DNA of 45,002 bases from Chloroflexota bacterium (GTDB lineage Bacteria > Chloroflexota > Anaerolineae > Anaerolineales > DRMV01). The notes beneath the pieces were generated by a model. The model saw nothing but the letters and a program-made list of their open reading frames with translations, ran no database searches and was not told the DNA's origin. The stretch lies in NCBI GenBank assembly GCA_011322445.1, contig DRMV01000039.1, forward strand, positions 1-45,002, given 5' to 3'. The translations under genes and the position numbers were made by a program. Of this stretch, positions 8,174-16,593 are shown one piece after another (position 1 is the stretch's first letter; each line of letters begins with the position of its first letter).

Positions 8174-9811
8174 TCAATGTGCGGGGGCGTAGACCGCCAA
8201 ATTATCAAAGCGCACATCGGTGCCACCGTTATCATAGGTACCAACAGCAAGGGCAATATCTCCGTGGGTGTAGGCCGCATCGCGCACCGCGCCAATCAAC
8301 TTGCCGTTGACGTACAAGGCCAGCATATCGCCCACGCATTCTGCCCGCAAGTGATTGGTCACATTGCCCTCGCGAATGGCATCGCTGAAAAGCCACTCGC
8401 CATCGCCCAGCAACATTTTCTCGTCATCAGGCTCCCAGCGGAAGATCTGGTAATAGCCATCGGCGCCAATGGCAAACTGGTAAGCGTGGTCCTTATCCTG
8501 GTAACGGCAGAGCACACCAAAATCACTGGTATCGTCACCACTCACTTTGGTCATATCAACCTCAATGATGACGTCCTGGAAATCCTCGCCGGCATACGCC
8601 CAGGTTTCCCAATTGGGGGCCTTGACGTCAATGCGGTATTTGCCGTTGTGGTAGCCCACCTCGGAATCCTTGGAAGAGGAAATCGGCCAACCACTGTCGG
8701 GGTCGCTGAAATCGTCTTGCAGCAGCACCTCACCGGTCGGCCAGGGCGTTACCACCACAGGCAACGGTGCGGGGGTCGGCGTTTCTTCAATTTCAACCGC
8801 CACCTCACCCCGCAAGGCTGCCGCGATGAGCGGTTTGGCAAGGTTAATCGGACGCAGGGCATTGATAAAGCCGCCCGTGGGCACGCAATCGTCGTTCTCG
8901 TCGATCACGCCATCGCCGTTAGTATCGGCCAAATAACGGCAGTCCACCACCTCGCTATCCTCCGAACCCGAGCCTAACTGGGTAGGGATAGCCACCAATT
9001 CGCCCGCGGCGTTGACCGCCATGCCCCCACTGTTGCCACCAGCAATAGCCGCTGAAGTCTTGATGAATGCGCGCCGCCCATAAGGCTTTTCCGCCGTAAA
9101 GCCACTCACCTCGCCGCGGGTGAGGGTAATGGTGTTCCCGCCAATGCCGGGGTACCCCAAAATCACGATAGGCTCACCCAGGTGCAGTTTGGAAGAATCG
9201 CCCAGGCGGGCATAAGGCAGGTTGAGGGTGTTAGCATCCACCGGGTTGCCGTCCAGGTCGGTCGTGATGCGCAGCACAGCAAGATCCAGTTTCGGGTCAG
9301 CCTGCACCACCCTGGCATAGTATTTGGGCACGGGTGGCTGGTCTTCCGCCTCGGTGATCAGAATTTCCAGCGCGGCGACCGATTCTCCCTTTTCGGGCAA
9401 AGCCACATGGGCGTTCGTCAGAATGAAGCCGCGCGGATCCACAATGGTGCCTGAGCCGCTCCACACTGGGCGCAGGTTGCCCCCCTCAGTTTCAACCTCG
9501 GCCACAATTTGCACCACCGCACGGTAAGGGATTTTATCGGCCAGCGGCGTAATCGCCGGGGTAAAAGCCGCCACAGGTTGGGCAGGCGTGGCCGTGAAAG
9601 GGGTCGAAGTGGCCTGCGGCACAGCAGGCACCGGGGAAGCCGTGCCCGCCTCGGGCGTCAAAGTGGGGATGACCGCCGCCGGCGTGCTCAGCCCACTGCC
9701 TCCACTTTCCTCGGTAAGCCAACCAATCACCGCCAGGCCGCCTATTCCTGCAACCGCGCACAGGAACCCGACTACCAGGACGATTCCGCAGCCAATCCAT
9801 ACTTTTTTCAT
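8174..9811 (-). CDS. membrane-anchored trypsin-like serine protease with Ca-loop-like insert and C-terminal beta-sandwich domain
   Basis: 545 residues from ATG 9811. Order of parts: an N-terminal hydrophobic anchor (about 4-31), a Ser/Thr/Pro/Ala-rich linker (40-90), a trypsin-like domain (about 95-330), a second Pro-rich linker (PTPAPLP), and a roughly 180-residue C-terminal domain starting DDFSDPDSGW, rich in beta-strand patterns typical of LamG/DUF1080-like sugar-binding sandwiches. The catalytic triad is readable: His135 in LTNAHV, Asp176 in KLDLAVL, Ser261 in GGNSGG. Between Ser261 and the end of the protease domain lies DTNGDGVIDENDD (296-308), an EF-hand/dockerin-like loop bracketed by Cys291 and Cys309. 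Probably acts outside the membrane. HtrA-like by its triad, but no PDZ domain is visible. Confidence 0.85.
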   Translation of the reverse strand: MKKVWIGCGIVLVVGFLCAVAGIGGLAVIGWLTEESGGSGLSTPAAVIPTLTPEAGTASPVPAVPQATSTPFTATPAQPVAAFTPAITPLADKIPYRAVVQIVAEVETEGGNLRPVWSGSGTIVDPRGFILTNAHVALPEKGESVAALEILITEAEDQPPVPKYYARVVQADPKLDLAVLRITTDLDGNPVDANTLNLPYARLGDSSKLHLGEPIVILGYPGIGGNTITLTRGEVSGFTAEKPYGRRAFIKTSAAIAGGNSGGMAVNAAGELVAIPTQLGSGSEDSEVVDCRYLADTNGDGVIDENDDCVPTGGFINALRPINLAKPLIAAALRGEVAVEIEETPTPAPLPVVVTPWPTGEVLLQDDFSDPDSGWPISSSKDSEVGYHNGKYRIDVKAPNWETWAYAGEDFQDVIIEVDMTKVSGDDTSDFGVLCRYQDKDHAYQFAIGADGYYQIFRWEPDDEKMLLGDGEWLFSDAIREGNVTNHLRAECVGDMLALYVNGKLIGAVRDAAYTHGDIALAVGTYDNGGTDVRFDNLAVYAPAH

Positions 9812-9872
9812 TGCGCCTTCGCTCCCAATGCAAACGGCCACCTGCATGGCCTCCGGCGAATTTCTTCCCTTG

Positions 9873-9878
9873 ATTATA
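9873..9878 (-). promoter_or_regulatory. candidate -10 box for the protease gene
   Basis: TATAAT on the minus strand, about 62 bases before the protease ATG. No clear -35 is present. Confidence 0.4.
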
Positions 9879-9933
9879 CCGCGCCCCCTCCCAGGGCCTG
9901 GTGTCTATCCGGGAAATCACTCGGGGCAGGTTC

Positions 9934-10557
9934 TTACAGCCACTTCACCACAATGTCGCCAATGACGTTCGCGGCTTCATCACCACGGTCGGCCGCGTTG
10001 GAAAGGTGGCGGTAGATTTCCCGCAGTTTGAGGATGTTCATGACGTCGTCCAGCGTCTGCGGGGCGGCAAACAGGTGCGCCAGCGCTTCGCGATACACCT
10101 TCTCGACCCGATTTTCCAGCGCCTTGGCCCGCACGGCGTGCTCATTGGCTACATTCGGGTGGCTTCCCAGCCGCTCTACACCGCGATAGACCTCGGCAGC
10201 CGCGTCGTGCAGCAACGAAACCATGCGGCTGATGTATTGGTTGGGTTTTACCTCGAAAATCTCCATCTCGTCCACCGTGGTGTAGGCGTAATCCAGCATA
10301 TCGTCAATGGTGAGCGAAAGGGCGAAAATATCCTCGCGGTCAAACGGCGTCACAAAAGTGCGGTTGAGTTCATCAATCAAAATGCGGCGGGCTTCGTCCG
10401 CTTCCTTTTCAATCTCGCGCAGGCGGCGCGCGACGGCCTCGGAAGGCTTCTCGACGTACTCCTGCAACACATGAAAGCCTTCCAGTGTCAATTCGGCCTG
10501 CTGCATCAGCAGTACCACAAACCGATTTGGCTTCTTACCTCGTCGAAACAAACCCAT
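9934..10557 (-). CDS. DUF47 / PhoU-like protein
   Basis: A 207-residue all-helical cytoplasmic protein resembling DUF47, a PhoU-related family commonly found with low-affinity phosphate (PiT) transporters. Typical features: short basic N-terminus (MGLFRRGKK), the REIEKEADEARR acidic helix, and DREDIFALSLTIDDMLDYAY, the most conserved family motif with probable metal-binding acidic residues. The ATG at 10557 shares one base with the tilS stop (TAATG) and is preceded by AGGAGG inside tilS, so translation is coupled to tilS. No phosphate transporter gene is next to it; its partner may be elsewhere. Confidence 0.8.
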   Translation of the reverse strand: MGLFRRGKKPNRFVVLLMQQAELTLEGFHVLQEYVEKPSEAVARRLREIEKEADEARRILIDELNRTFVTPFDREDIFALSLTIDDMLDYAYTTVDEMEIFEVKPNQYISRMVSLLHDAAAEVYRGVERLGSHPNVANEHAVRAKALENRVEKVYREALAHLFAAPQTLDDVMNILKLREIYRHLSNAADRGDEAANVIGDIVVKWL

Positions 10558-11975
10558 TATGCATTCCTCCTCAAAGAAAGACTCACGGCAGCGGTCGTTG
10601 CCGCCGTAATGCGAGCAGGGTGAGCCACCGCGAGCAACGGCACCCACACCACCTCTTCACCGGAAACCACCAGGGGCCAGCGCGCCCGCAGCCGCGGCGG
10701 GATTTTGGCGTTCACCATCAGGTCGGCGATTTTCTGCCGCCGGCCGCCCATACCCAGGGGAGCCAGTGTGTCGCCCGGGCGACGGGGGCGCACCACCAGG
10801 GGGAAGGCCAGCGCCGCGGCATCCAGCCATGCCGTCGCGGGCTCGCTGCGGGGGTCCGCCGGGGGAAGGGTAAGGGCCGAGGCCACAAGCGCCCACCCTG
10901 CCGCGAGGGGCACCGAGCCGCTAGGCTCCAGGGGGAAAGCCCGCGCCGCCGACAATTGCGGCCAGGCCTCAGCAGGCAACACCGCACCCTTCCGCGCCAC
11001 CCACAAAGTTTCCGGCTCGACCCACAGGGACAACCCACCAAACCAATCACGCGCACCGCCGCCGGGGCGCGTGGCCGCGCGGCGGGCGGCTTCCACCTCC
11101 TCAAAGCCGACTTCCGGCACTTCCAACCGTGCCGCCGCCCAACGCAACCAGCGGCGTTGCAAAGCCAACGGAGCGGCCAAAAACGCCCGACGCCGCCATC
11201 CTACAAAGCCCGGGCCTTGCGCCGCCAACACCTCCGTCAAGCGACGGCGGGCTTCCGCAGCCAGGAAATCCTCCTCCGCCGCGGCCACGGCTGCCAGCCG
11301 CCCCAAGGCAGCATCCAGCGCCGGGTTTTCCACCCGCAGCCGGGGAAGAATATCCAGGCGCAGGCGGTTACGGAAAAAGTCCCGCTGCCAGTTCGAGGCA
11401 TCCCACCGCAGGGGCAGCCCGTAACGCCGCGCGTAGGCGATCGTCGCTGCGCGGCGCACGGCCAGCAACGGCCGCGCCAGCGGGATTTCGGCATCCCAGC
11501 GGGGGAAACGGCGGCACGGCCGCAGCCCCGCCAACCCCGTCAAACCGCTGCCACGCAAGAGGTGCATCAGCACCGTCTCGCTCTGGTCATCGGCGGTATG
11601 CCCCACCGCCACAGCAACAGCATGTTGGTCGCGCGCCACGCTAAACAGGAAGCGATAGCGCGCCTCCCGTGCCGCGGCCTCCACCGGCTGACGCTCGGCC
11701 ATCGCCTGCGCAGCCACGTCGGCGCGCCTCATCACCCAGGGAACGCCCAATTTCCGGGCCACGGCCTCCACCGCCGCGGCGTCGGCATCGGCGGCTTCCC
11801 GCAAGCCGTGGTGCAAATGGGCTGCCGTGACCTTATAGCCCAGGGCATGCAGCGCATGAAGCAGCGCCAGGCTATCGGGGCCACCCGACACCCCCACCAC
11901 CAGCCGCGCCCCCGCTTCCAGCCCACAGGCCGAGGCCAGGGTATCTCGCACGGCTGTTTGCAGTTCGTCGGGCAT
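10557..11975 (-). CDS. tilS: tRNA(Ile)-lysidine synthase
   Basis: TilS converts cytidine 34 of tRNA(Ile2) to lysidine using ATP and lysine, changing decoding from AUG to AUA. The PP-loop SGGPDS (residues 30-35) is intact, followed by AHLHHGLR and later GHTADDQSET, both family signatures. The protein has 472 residues and ends with a TilS C-terminal-like domain (RPRRPGDTLAPLGM..RQKIADLM). The reading frame is very Ala/Arg-rich, in line with high GC. It lies downstream of a promoter-like sequence and a terminator-like hairpin and is coupled to the DUF47 gene. Confidence 0.94.
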   Translation of the reverse strand: MPDELQTAVRDTLASACGLEAGARLVVGVSGGPDSLALLHALHALGYKVTAAHLHHGLREAADADAAAVEAVARKLGVPWVMRRADVAAQAMAERQPVEAAAREARYRFLFSVARDQHAVAVAVGHTADDQSETVLMHLLRGSGLTGLAGLRPCRRFPRWDAEIPLARPLLAVRRAATIAYARRYGLPLRWDASNWQRDFFRNRLRLDILPRLRVENPALDAALGRLAAVAAAEEDFLAAEARRRLTEVLAAQGPGFVGWRRRAFLAAPLALQRRWLRWAAARLEVPEVGFEEVEAARRAATRPGGGARDWFGGLSLWVEPETLWVARKGAVLPAEAWPQLSAARAFPLEPSGSVPLAAGWALVASALTLPPADPRSEPATAWLDAAALAFPLVVRPRRPGDTLAPLGMGGRRQKIADLMVNAKIPPRLRARWPLVVSGEEVVWVPLLAVAHPARITAATTAAVSLSLRRNA

Positions 11976-11990
11976 GGAGCACCTGCCTGG

Positions 11991-12037
11991 TTAAAAAACA
12001 CCCTGCCGCCCTCACCGTGGCTTCCCGTCAGGGCGGC
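11991..12037 (-). terminator. terminator-like hairpin in front of tilS
   Basis: On the minus strand GCCGCCCT pairs with AGGGCGGC (12005-12012 with 12030-12037), and the stem is followed by AGGGTGTTTTTT. It lies between the deoxynucleoside kinase stop and the tilS start. It may end the kinase transcript or, because a -10-like TATAAT lies upstream of it, act as an attenuator in the tilS leader. Confidence 0.6.
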
Positions 12038-12079
12038 TCAAGACAACATCATGGGCGCACGCTACGCCAACATGTGCAG

Positions 12080-12085
12080 ATTATA
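12080..12085 (-). promoter_or_regulatory. candidate -10 box for tilS
   Basis: TATAAT on the minus strand (GGGTTATAATC), about 105 bases before the tilS ATG and 13 bases after the kinase stop. The -35 is weak. Confidence 0.4.
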
Positions 12086-12097
12086 ACCCAAGTCCCC

Positions 12098-12739
12098 CTA
12101 CGGCCACACCACCTCTTCCTTTCCCGCCAGTTTCTCTTGAATTTTGCTCACGATGAGGTCCAGGTGTGGCGGATGTGCGACGTAATCCAAATCGTCAGCA
12201 GGCACGGTCAACACGGGGCAAAGGGTAAAGTTTTGCAGCCATTCTTCGTACAGGCGGTTGAGTTGCGCCAGATATTCCGCCGAAATGCCGCGCTCGTAGT
12301 CGCGGCCCCGGCGGGCAATGCGCGCTCGCAGGGTGGGCACCGAGGCCCGCAAATACACCACCAGGTCAGGCGGCGGCAGGAACGTCACCAGGGCATCGTA
12401 CAAACCCCGGTAGGTTTGCCAATCGCGCTCGGCCATGTGCCCTTGCAAATAAAGGTTGCGAGCAAAAATTTCAGCATCTTCGTACACGCTGCGGTCTTGC
12501 ACCACCGAAGTGGGGTGCAGCATCAAGCGGTGATGAATGCGCAGCCGATGAGAAAGGAAAAACACCTGCGAATGGAAAGCCCAGGCCCGCATGTCGCGAT
12601 AAAAATCGGGCAAATAAGGGTTTTCGGCTTCCGGCTCGTAAAACGGCGCCCACCCCAATCGCTCGCTCAACAAGTGAACCAGGGTTGACTTACCCACGCC
12701 AATGTTTCCGGCCACGGCAATGAATCGCTTTTGTTGCAT
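12098..12739 (-). CDS. deoxynucleoside kinase (deoxyguanosine/deoxyadenosine kinase type)
   Basis: A 213-residue kinase of the dNK/dGK family that phosphorylates deoxynucleosides for salvage. The P-loop is GNIGVGKS (11-18). A conserved glutamate follows in FYEPEAENPYL, the catalytic-helix motif QDRSVYEDAEIF contains DRS at 82-84, and the lid-type arginines RARIARRGRDYE are present. The start codon directly abuts the stop of the preceding inositol-phosphatase gene (TAA then ATG), so they form an operon. The exact base preference (purine or pyrimidine) is not determinable. Confidence 0.88.
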   Translation of the reverse strand: MQQKRFIAVAGNIGVGKSTLVHLLSERLGWAPFYEPEAENPYLPDFYRDMRAWAFHSQVFFLSHRLRIHHRLMLHPTSVVQDRSVYEDAEIFARNLYLQGHMAERDWQTYRGLYDALVTFLPPPDLVVYLRASVPTLRARIARRGRDYERGISAEYLAQLNRLYEEWLQNFTLCPVLTVPADDLDYVAHPPHLDLIVSKIQEKLAGKEEVVWP

Positions 12740-13519
12740 TTACGCCTCCCCGTGCAACACCTTCAGCATTTCCGCGTGCAGCGCCGCGTTGGCAGCGACG
12801 ATCGACTGCGGCGGCGAAAGGTAATCTCCACCGCCTTGCAGATTGGTCACCAGCGCGCCAGCCTCGGCTGCAATCAGCCCCCCCGCCGCCACATCCCACG
12901 GCTTGAGGCGGATTTCCCAATAGCCGTCGAAGCGCCCGGCGGCCACATAACACAGGTCCAACGCCGCCGAACCCAGCCGCCGCACACCGTGGCTGCGGAC
13001 GGCAAAGCGGGCGAAGTTGTCGAGGTTGTTGTCGGGGTTCTCCCAAACGTCGTAAGGGAAGCCCGTGACCAAAAGCGCCTGTGCCAGAGAAGCCGTGGCC
13101 GACACCCGCAGCGGCTGCCCGTTGAGGAAAGCGCCTTTGCCTCGCTCGGCAGCAAAGCACTCGTCGCGCATGGGGTCATACACCACCCCCAGACGCACGC
13201 CGTCGCCCTCGGCGTAAGCAATGGAAACCGAGAAAATGGGCACACCGTGGGCAAAGTTAACCGTGCCGTCAAGGGGATCAACATACCACAGGCGCTCGTC
13301 GCCGCGGTGGGCACCGCTTTCCTCGGCCAGAATGCTGTGGTCGGGCCAACGCTGTTGGATGCTTTCCAGCAAAAAGGCTTCCGAGCGGCGGTCGGTTTCC
13401 GTCACCAGGTCGATGGCATGGCTTTTGCTGTCAATCGTATGGCTTTGGCCATAACCGGCGCGCAAAATCACACCGGCCTGGCGGGCTAAAATTTCCAGGT
13501 CGTCTAAAGTGGGTTGCAT
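12740..13519 (-). CDS. inositol-monophosphatase family phosphatase
   Basis: A Mg-dependent phosphatase fold of 259 residues. Metal-binding motifs are visible: ILAEESG (64-70) and WYVDPLDGTVNFAHG, with DPLDGT at 81-86. The C-terminal WDVAAGGLIAAEAG motif completes the site. Candidate substrates in the family are inositol phosphate, fructose 1,6-bisphosphate, histidinol phosphate and 3'-phosphoadenosine 5'-phosphate, so the substrate is open. The start at 13519 lies just after the response-regulator stop. An earlier in-frame ATG at 13534 would overlap that gene and lacks a purine-rich ribosome site. Confidence 0.87.
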   Translation of the reverse strand: MQPTLDDLEILARQAGVILRAGYGQSHTIDSKSHAIDLVTETDRRSEAFLLESIQQRWPDHSILAEESGAHRGDERLWYVDPLDGTVNFAHGVPIFSVSIAYAEGDGVRLGVVYDPMRDECFAAERGKGAFLNGQPLRVSATASLAQALLVTGFPYDVWENPDNNLDNFARFAVRSHGVRRLGSAALDLCYVAAGRFDGYWEIRLKPWDVAAGGLIAAEAGALVTNLQGGGDYLSPPQSIVAANAALHAEMLKVLHGEA

Positions 13520-13520
13520 C

Positions 13521-14141
13521 TCAATGGCCTGCATCGGGGGGATGAAGAAGGTCGTCGATGGCCGCGAGTTCTTCGCGAATGGTCTGGCGTTCGCGGCGCG
13601 CTTCGGCCAGCATGGCAGCGAAAGAAGGCTTTTGCGCGTCGGGCAACGTGGGAAGCAACCGCTCCAGGCGCGCAATCTGGCGGTCCTTGTAACGCAGTTT
13701 GTTTTCCAGCCGCTCCCGATAGCCGCGATAAAAGGCCGCGTCGTCCAGCGGCGGCCTGGGTTCGGCTTCCTGCTGGTGCAACACCTCGGCCACCGTCAAG
13801 AGGAATTCCTCGGCATCGATGGGCTTTTCCAAAAAGCGCACCGCCCCCAGGCTGAGGGCAAATTCCTTATCTTCGGGGGAAACGTAAGTCGCCGAAACGA
13901 ACACAATGGGCAGCGTGCGGGTGGCGGGGTCGCGGCGCAAGCGCTGAGCCAGGGCAAAGCCATCCAGCCGCGGCATGAGAATATCGGTGACAAGCAAGTC
14001 GGGGTAGCGGGCGGCGATCTTCTGCAACGCCTCTTCGCCATCGGCTGCGGTTTCCACGGTGTAGCCTTTGAATTCCAGCGTCACCCGCAGCAGTTCCCGC
14101 ACGGCCGGCACGTCTTCGACAACCAGAATGGTGTGTGTCAT
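13521..14141 (-). CDS. response regulator receiver protein with C-terminal helical region
   Basis: 206 residues. An N-terminal CheY-like receiver (about 3-120) has the acidic pocket in VVEDV, the phospho-acceptor Asp53 in LLVTDILMP, a Thr/Ser switch in VFVSATY and the conserved lysine in FLEKPID. The C-terminal 80 residues are Arg/Glu/Leu-rich and probably helical or coiled coil (RERLENKLRYKDRQIARLER). No DNA-binding output domain is seen, so signalling is more likely through protein contacts. No histidine kinase gene is adjacent. It heads the leftward IMPase-kinase gene pair and diverges from the L,D-transpeptidase gene. Confidence 0.88.
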   Translation of the reverse strand: MTHTILVVEDVPAVRELLRVTLEFKGYTVETAADGEEALQKIAARYPDLLVTDILMPRLDGFALAQRLRRDPATRTLPIVFVSATYVSPEDKEFALSLGAVRFLEKPIDAEEFLLTVAEVLHQQEAEPRPPLDDAAFYRGYRERLENKLRYKDRQIARLERLLPTLPDAQKPSFAAMLAEARRERQTIREELAAIDDLLHPPDAGH

Positions 14142-14190
14142 AGGGCTATTGTAGCCCGAATGCCGCCGCGCGGCAAGGGGCACACGCTGG

Positions 14191-14196
14191 TATAAT
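14191..14196 (+). promoter_or_regulatory. extended -10 promoter element for the L,D-transpeptidase gene
   Basis: TGGTATAATG contains the TGN extension plus a perfect TATAAT, 30 bases before the GTG start. A matching -35 is not obvious, as is usual for extended -10 promoters. Confidence 0.6.
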
Positions 14197-14225
14197 GCCC
14201 CCATGCTACGGCCCGGAGGTGGAAG

Positions 14226-15296
14226 GTGACGCTCTCAAGACGGGATGTATTGAAACTGGCAGCAGCAGGCTTTGGCGCGGGGCTGCTGGTGCCGCGCCTT
14301 CGTCTCAGGCACGCGGCCGAATTCCCCACAAACGTACCCCTGGGGCGCGTGTGCATCGGCGGCAAGGTAGAGGTGAAAGCCCGCCCCAATGCCGACAGCC
14401 CCACGGTGGCTGTGCTTTACGAAGACGCGGTGGTGCCGTGGGAAAAGGAAGTGGTGGGGGTCAACATGCACCGCGTCAACCAGCGCTTCGTGCAGACGCC
14501 CCAGGGCTACATCTGGGAACCCACCCTCCAGCCCGTGTGGAACCACCCCAACAAGCCGCTCAAAACCTTCCCCTACGCCAAAGACGGCATGTGGGTGGAA
14601 GTTACCGTGCCGTATGTGGATATCGTGCTCGCCAACCCACCGGCGCGCTCGCCCTGGCTGAAAGAAACCACCCGCCCGCGGCTCTATTACAGCCAGATCA
14701 TGTGGGTAGACCAGATCAAAGAAGGCCAGGACGGGGCCGTGTGGTATCGCGTCGGCGACCGCTACGGCTCTTACGGCGATATTTTCTGGGCGCGCGCCGA
14801 AGCCTTCCGCCCGATCACCCCTGAAGAAATCACCCCCATCCACCCCGAAGTGGAAGACAAACGCGTGGTCGTGGATGTCAATTACCAGACCATGGCATGC
14901 TACGAAGGGAAAGAAGAGGTTTTCTTTACCCGCGTCTCTACGGGCGCGAAATTCAACGCCGAAGGGAAAGCCGTGGACAAATGGGCCACCCCTGTGGGCA
15001 CTTTCCCCATCTGGCGCAAACTGATTGCCGTGCACATGAGCGGCGGCACCACCGGCGGCGGCTACGACCTCCCCGGCATCGGCTGGACCACGCTCTTCGT
15101 CGGCACGGGCATCTCCATCCACGCGACCTTCTGGCACAACGACTACGGCGTGCCGCGTTCCCACGGCTGCGTGAACGCCCGCCCGGAAGACGCCAAATGG
15201 GTCTTCCGCTGGACGCTGCCCGTGGTGTCCTATGACCCCGGCGATGTCACCGTGCCCATGCCCGGCGGCACGAAAATCACCGTGGTGGAAGGCTGA
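14226..15296 (+). CDS. exported L,D-transpeptidase (YkuD domain)
   Basis: Forms or remodels 3-3 peptidoglycan cross-links, or attaches proteins, outside the cytoplasmic membrane. The N-terminus SRRDVLKLAAAGFGAGL (4-20) is a twin-arginine (Tat) type signal. A region around 38-75 looks like a bacterial SH3-type wall-binding stretch. The C-terminal YkuD domain carries His299 and the catalytic SHGCVN block with Cys315. Start is GTG at 14226 after a GGAGGTGGA ribosome site. 356 residues in total. The gene stands alone between a divergent regulator and a repeat-rich gap. Confidence 0.9.
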   Translation: MTLSRRDVLKLAAAGFGAGLLVPRLRLRHAAEFPTNVPLGRVCIGGKVEVKARPNADSPTVAVLYEDAVVPWEKEVVGVNMHRVNQRFVQTPQGYIWEPTLQPVWNHPNKPLKTFPYAKDGMWVEVTVPYVDIVLANPPARSPWLKETTRPRLYYSQIMWVDQIKEGQDGAVWYRVGDRYGSYGDIFWARAEAFRPITPEEITPIHPEVEDKRVVVDVNYQTMACYEGKEEVFFTRVSTGAKFNAEGKAVDKWATPVGTFPIWRKLIAVHMSGGTTGGGYDLPGIGWTTLFVGTGISIHATFWHNDYGVPRSHGCVNARPEDAKWVFRWTLPVVSYDPGDVTVPMPGGTKITVVEG

Positions 15297-15339
15297 GCGC
15301 GCCTCCGGCCACCCCACACAGCGACACACCCCCAAATGC

Positions 15340-15560
15340 GCGTATCTGTTCAGCCTCAGGAGGAAGAAACCGCAGATTGCGCAGATTGTGCAGAAAAAAC
15401 ATCCACAGAGATTTCACGGATGAGCACAGATTGGGGCTGTGATTGGGCAAAAAACGCTGAAAAGCCCAACGCTCACTTCCGTTTCTTGGCGGCCTTGGCG
15501 TTCTCTTGGCGACCTTGGCGACCTAAAATCCGCGCCATCCGCGGCCTGTTTCTCCAAGGC
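15340..15560 (+). repeat. intergenic simple-repeat debris between the L,D-transpeptidase gene and pyrD
   Basis: The 295-base gap holds no convincing gene. It contains tandem variants of GCAGATTGCGCAGATTGTGC, an ATTTCACGGATGAGCACAG segment, several CTTGGCG copies within about 40 bases, and ATCCGCG/ATCCGCGG. Similar CAGATTACGCAGATT-type sequence occurs at 17742-17756 and near 18080-18105. These look like degenerate dispersed repeats. Confidence 0.5.
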
Positions 15561-15579
15561 TGAACGGTTACCAATGCGC

Positions 15580-15585
15580 TAAAAT
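15580..15585 (+). promoter_or_regulatory. candidate -10 box for pyrD, very close to the start codon
   Basis: TAAAAT ends six bases before the pyrD ATG, which would place the transcription start at or next to the start codon (leaderless or nearly so). No ribosome site is visible ahead of pyrD, which fits. Confidence 0.45.
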
Positions 15586-15591
15586 ATCCCC

Positions 15592-16593
15592 ATGTATGCC
15601 TTGCTGCGCCCGCTGCTGTTCCGGCTGGAGCCGGAACGCGCCCACGCCCTCACCCTGCATCTGCTGCGGCTGGCAGGAAACCTGCCGCCCGCCTGTGCGC
15701 TCATCCGGCGGCTGTGGGGTGCGGGCGAAAAGCCGGTGCGCCTCTGGGGGCTGACCTTCCGCAACCCGGTGGGGCTGGCCGCGGGCTACGACAAAGATGC
15801 CCTCGCCTGGCGCGGTCTGGCCTGCCTCGGCTTCGGCCACATTGAGGTCGGCACGGTCACGCCGCGGCCGCAGCCCGGCAACCCCCGTCCGCGCCTTTTC
15901 CGCCTGCCCGAGCAGCACGCGCTCATCAACCGGATGGGCTTCCCGGGGCGCGGGGCCGAATTCGTCACCCGCCGCCTGCAGGGCAAACGCCCGCCCGGCG
16001 TGGTGCTGGGTGTGAACATCGGCCGCAACAAGGCCACCCCCAACGCCCGCGCCGCCGAGGATTACCGCCTGCTGGTGCGCCGCTTCGCCCCCCTGGCCGA
16101 CTACCTCGCCGTGAACGTCAGTTCCCCCAACACCGAAGGGCTGCGGCGGCTGCAGGCCCGCAGCGCGCTGGAAACCCTGCTGCGCGCCCTCCTCGCCGAG
16201 CGGGATGCCGCCCCCGCGCGCCCGCCCCTGCTGGTCAAACTTTCCCCCGACCTGACGCCCGCCGACCTGGACGATGCCCTCGACGCCCTCCTCGCCGCCG
16301 GGGTGGACGGCGTGATTGCCACCAACACCACCACCGGCCGCGAAGGGCTGCCTTCCCGCTGGCAGGAGGAAGCCGGCGGCCTGAGCGGCGCGCCCCTGCG
16401 GGAACGCAGCACCGCCTTCATCCGCGCCATCCACCGCCGCGCGCCCGACCTGCCGATCATCGGCGTGGGCGGCATCATGGCCCCCGCCGACGCCCGCGCC
16501 AAACTGGAAGCCGGGGCATCGCTGGTGCAGGTCTTCACCGGCCTGGTCTATGCCGGGCCTTCTCTGCCCCGCCGCATCGTGGAGGCGCTGTAA
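15592..16593 (+). CDS. pyrD: dihydroorotate dehydrogenase, quinone-dependent (class 2)
   Basis: Oxidises dihydroorotate to orotate in pyrimidine synthesis, passing electrons through FMN to the quinone pool at the membrane. The 333 residues include the class 2-type N-terminal helical extension (residues 1-45). GLAAGYDKDA, INRMGFPGRG and the NVSSPNTEGLR block with the class 2 catalytic serine are present, as is the FMN-phosphate motif GVGGI followed by ASLVQVFTGLVYAGP. No ribosome site is evident. The next gene starts at the base after the stop. Confidence 0.95.
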   Translation: MYALLRPLLFRLEPERAHALTLHLLRLAGNLPPACALIRRLWGAGEKPVRLWGLTFRNPVGLAAGYDKDALAWRGLACLGFGHIEVGTVTPRPQPGNPRPRLFRLPEQHALINRMGFPGRGAEFVTRRLQGKRPPGVVLGVNIGRNKATPNARAAEDYRLLVRRFAPLADYLAVNVSSPNTEGLRRLQARSALETLLRALLAERDAAPARPPLLVKLSPDLTPADLDDALDALLAAGVDGVIATNTTTGREGLPSRWQEEAGGLSGAPLRERSTAFIRAIHRRAPDLPIIGVGGIMAPADARAKLEAGASLVQVFTGLVYAGPSLPRRIVEAL

